The position numbers were made by a program, and so were the translations under genes. A DNA stretch of 64,000 bases from Myxococcales bacterium (GTDB taxonomy: Bacteria; Myxococcota_A; Polyangia; Palsa-1104; JAEUJZ01): contig JAEUKB010000091.1 in NCBI GenBank assembly GCA_016794365.1, positions 16,439-80,438 on the forward strand, given 5' to 3'. A model generated the notes under the pieces. It worked only from the letters and a program-made list of their open reading frames with translations, made no database searches and had not been told where the DNA came from. Positions 63,257 through 64,000 of the stretch are shown here, in pieces (within the stretch, counting starts at the first letter, position 1; each line of letters begins with the position of its first letter).

Positions 63257-64000
63257 TCAGATGTCTTCTGGGTCAATGCGTATGTCGGAGTTCAGTCGAT
63301 TGCGCATTTCCTCGACGATGCGCTGCCGCTTGGCCGGGCCTGTGTAGTCTGATTCCGTGATGTCTGAAAACAGACTCACCACCGTTTCCAGCGCCGGGAG
63401 CTTGACGGAGCTTAGTTCCTTTTTGGCCTTCCGCACCACTTCATCAAACACATCGAACATCGCGCCAAAGTAGTTCCGCTTGACGAGCTGTTCCTTGTCG
63501 TCAATCTCTCCGTGGAACGCACGCAAGTAGTTCAGGACAAGTTCCTGCTGTTTGTCCGGAGGCTGCTTGCTGAGCAGCTCACTCTTCTACGCACGTCCGA
63601 GCGCACTGTCAAAACTGATCCGAGATAGCTTGCCCGGACTCGACTCCCCCACATTCAATTTCCCACGCAGAGGAGACGCTTCATCAGTGTTTAGGAATTG
63701 AAACAGCCGTCGGAGGTTTGCTTCGATCTCTGTCTCCGTTCCGGCGATGCTCTTGACGTTTTTCAGGAGTTCCTTTGGGACTCCCTTGTGCTTGGTGTTG
63801 ATGTCTAGGAACAGCCGCGCTTCCGTCGCTTGATCCAGCCCGTTGTAGATCGCAACCCTACGCGATGCCGCAGCTTGCACAGATGGTATCCCCACAGCCG
63901 ATGCTGTCCGTCGATTACCGCAAGCGCTTCAGGAACGCGCTGGAAGTTGAGCTGCTTGCTCTTGCGTGTGTAGGTCAGCTCTGCAATCGCCTGCGCAGAC
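63257..64000 (-). pseudogene. DGQHR-domain gene, broken by an amber stop and a frameshift
   Basis: Reading from the window edge: KSKQLNFQRVPEALAVIDGQHRLWGYHLC (63890-63970) is the DGQHR signature seen in DndB and related proteins. Downstream the sense continues in another frame from about 63895: VAIYNGLDQATEARLFLDINTKHKG. A TAG at 63589-63587 interrupts this frame between ALGRA and KSELLSKQPP, after which 110 more codons follow to 63257. So there are one frameshift and one amber codon, a decayed gene. Partial; continues beyond 64000. Confidence 0.72.

Overview
The window looks like chromosomal DNA of a Myxococcota (deltaproteobacterial, Polyangia-like) bacterium. This is inferred from high-GC coding, two bacterial Ser/Thr protein kinases of the Pkn type, many secreted lipoproteins, a CFI-box C-terminal domain, a DUF4331 pair, a thermolysin-type protease and a death-like N-terminal module. 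No rRNA or CRISPR array is visible. One tRNA gene, tRNA-Ala(UGC), is present.

Region 1-34 kb is a mostly ordinary core. It starts with the end of a thioredoxin/TPR protein, then a HAD phosphatase, a PanE-family reductase, rpsT (TTG start, long Ala/Lys/Pro tail), topB, a split DUF4331 pair, an M4 protease with recQ behind it, and accC. A probable operon follows: scpA, scpB, an RluB-type pseudouridine synthase with a 19-unit repeat tail, a GH13 glucosidase and a CFI-box protein. Then come lnt, tRNA-Ala and an ECF sigma/anti-sigma/secreted protein operon. That operon and its divergent neighbour share a GGAAC-N17-CGTC promoter. After acylphosphatase and Lys-rich exported proteins there is a lipoprotein/metalloprotease pair, a kinase/AI-2E/crotonase operon, a SnoaL-like protein, AlkB and a lipoprotein.

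The main structural event is at 34.7-62.4 kb. A Ser/Thr kinase gene is cut directly after its catalytic His-Arg-Asp (34,714) and resumes at Pro-Glu-Asn (62,419), so about 27.7 kb of foreign DNA sits inside the active-site loop. The insert begins with a serine recombinase and carries three modules. (1) 35.9-44 kb holds small regulators, an AT-rich membrane protein with a death-like N-terminal module, an IS630 remnant and a restriction-modification system (SacI-like endonuclease, XRE controller, m5C methyltransferase). (2) 44.4-51.1 kb is a metal-acquisition module: Fur-family regulator, COG0523 GTPase, TonB receptor and two lipoproteins, with two Fur-like operators. (3) 51.3-61.1 kb is a seven-gene operon in which every junction overlaps: a Ycf46-like AAA+ ATPase, an SF1 Upf1-like helicase, a protein with a PLD-like C-terminus, a coiled-coil protein, DUF2997, DUF1257 (Ycf35-like) and a radical-SAM activase. 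This operon is the best candidate for an undescribed conflict or nucleic-acid-processing system. I know of no named defence system with this composition, but I could not search.

Beyond the insert (62.4-64 kb) the kinase remnant is broken again. Five NotI octamers lie within 127 bp, and a DGQHR-domain gene on the minus strand carries an amber stop and a frameshift. The locus is an accumulation site for foreign DNA and decayed defence genes.
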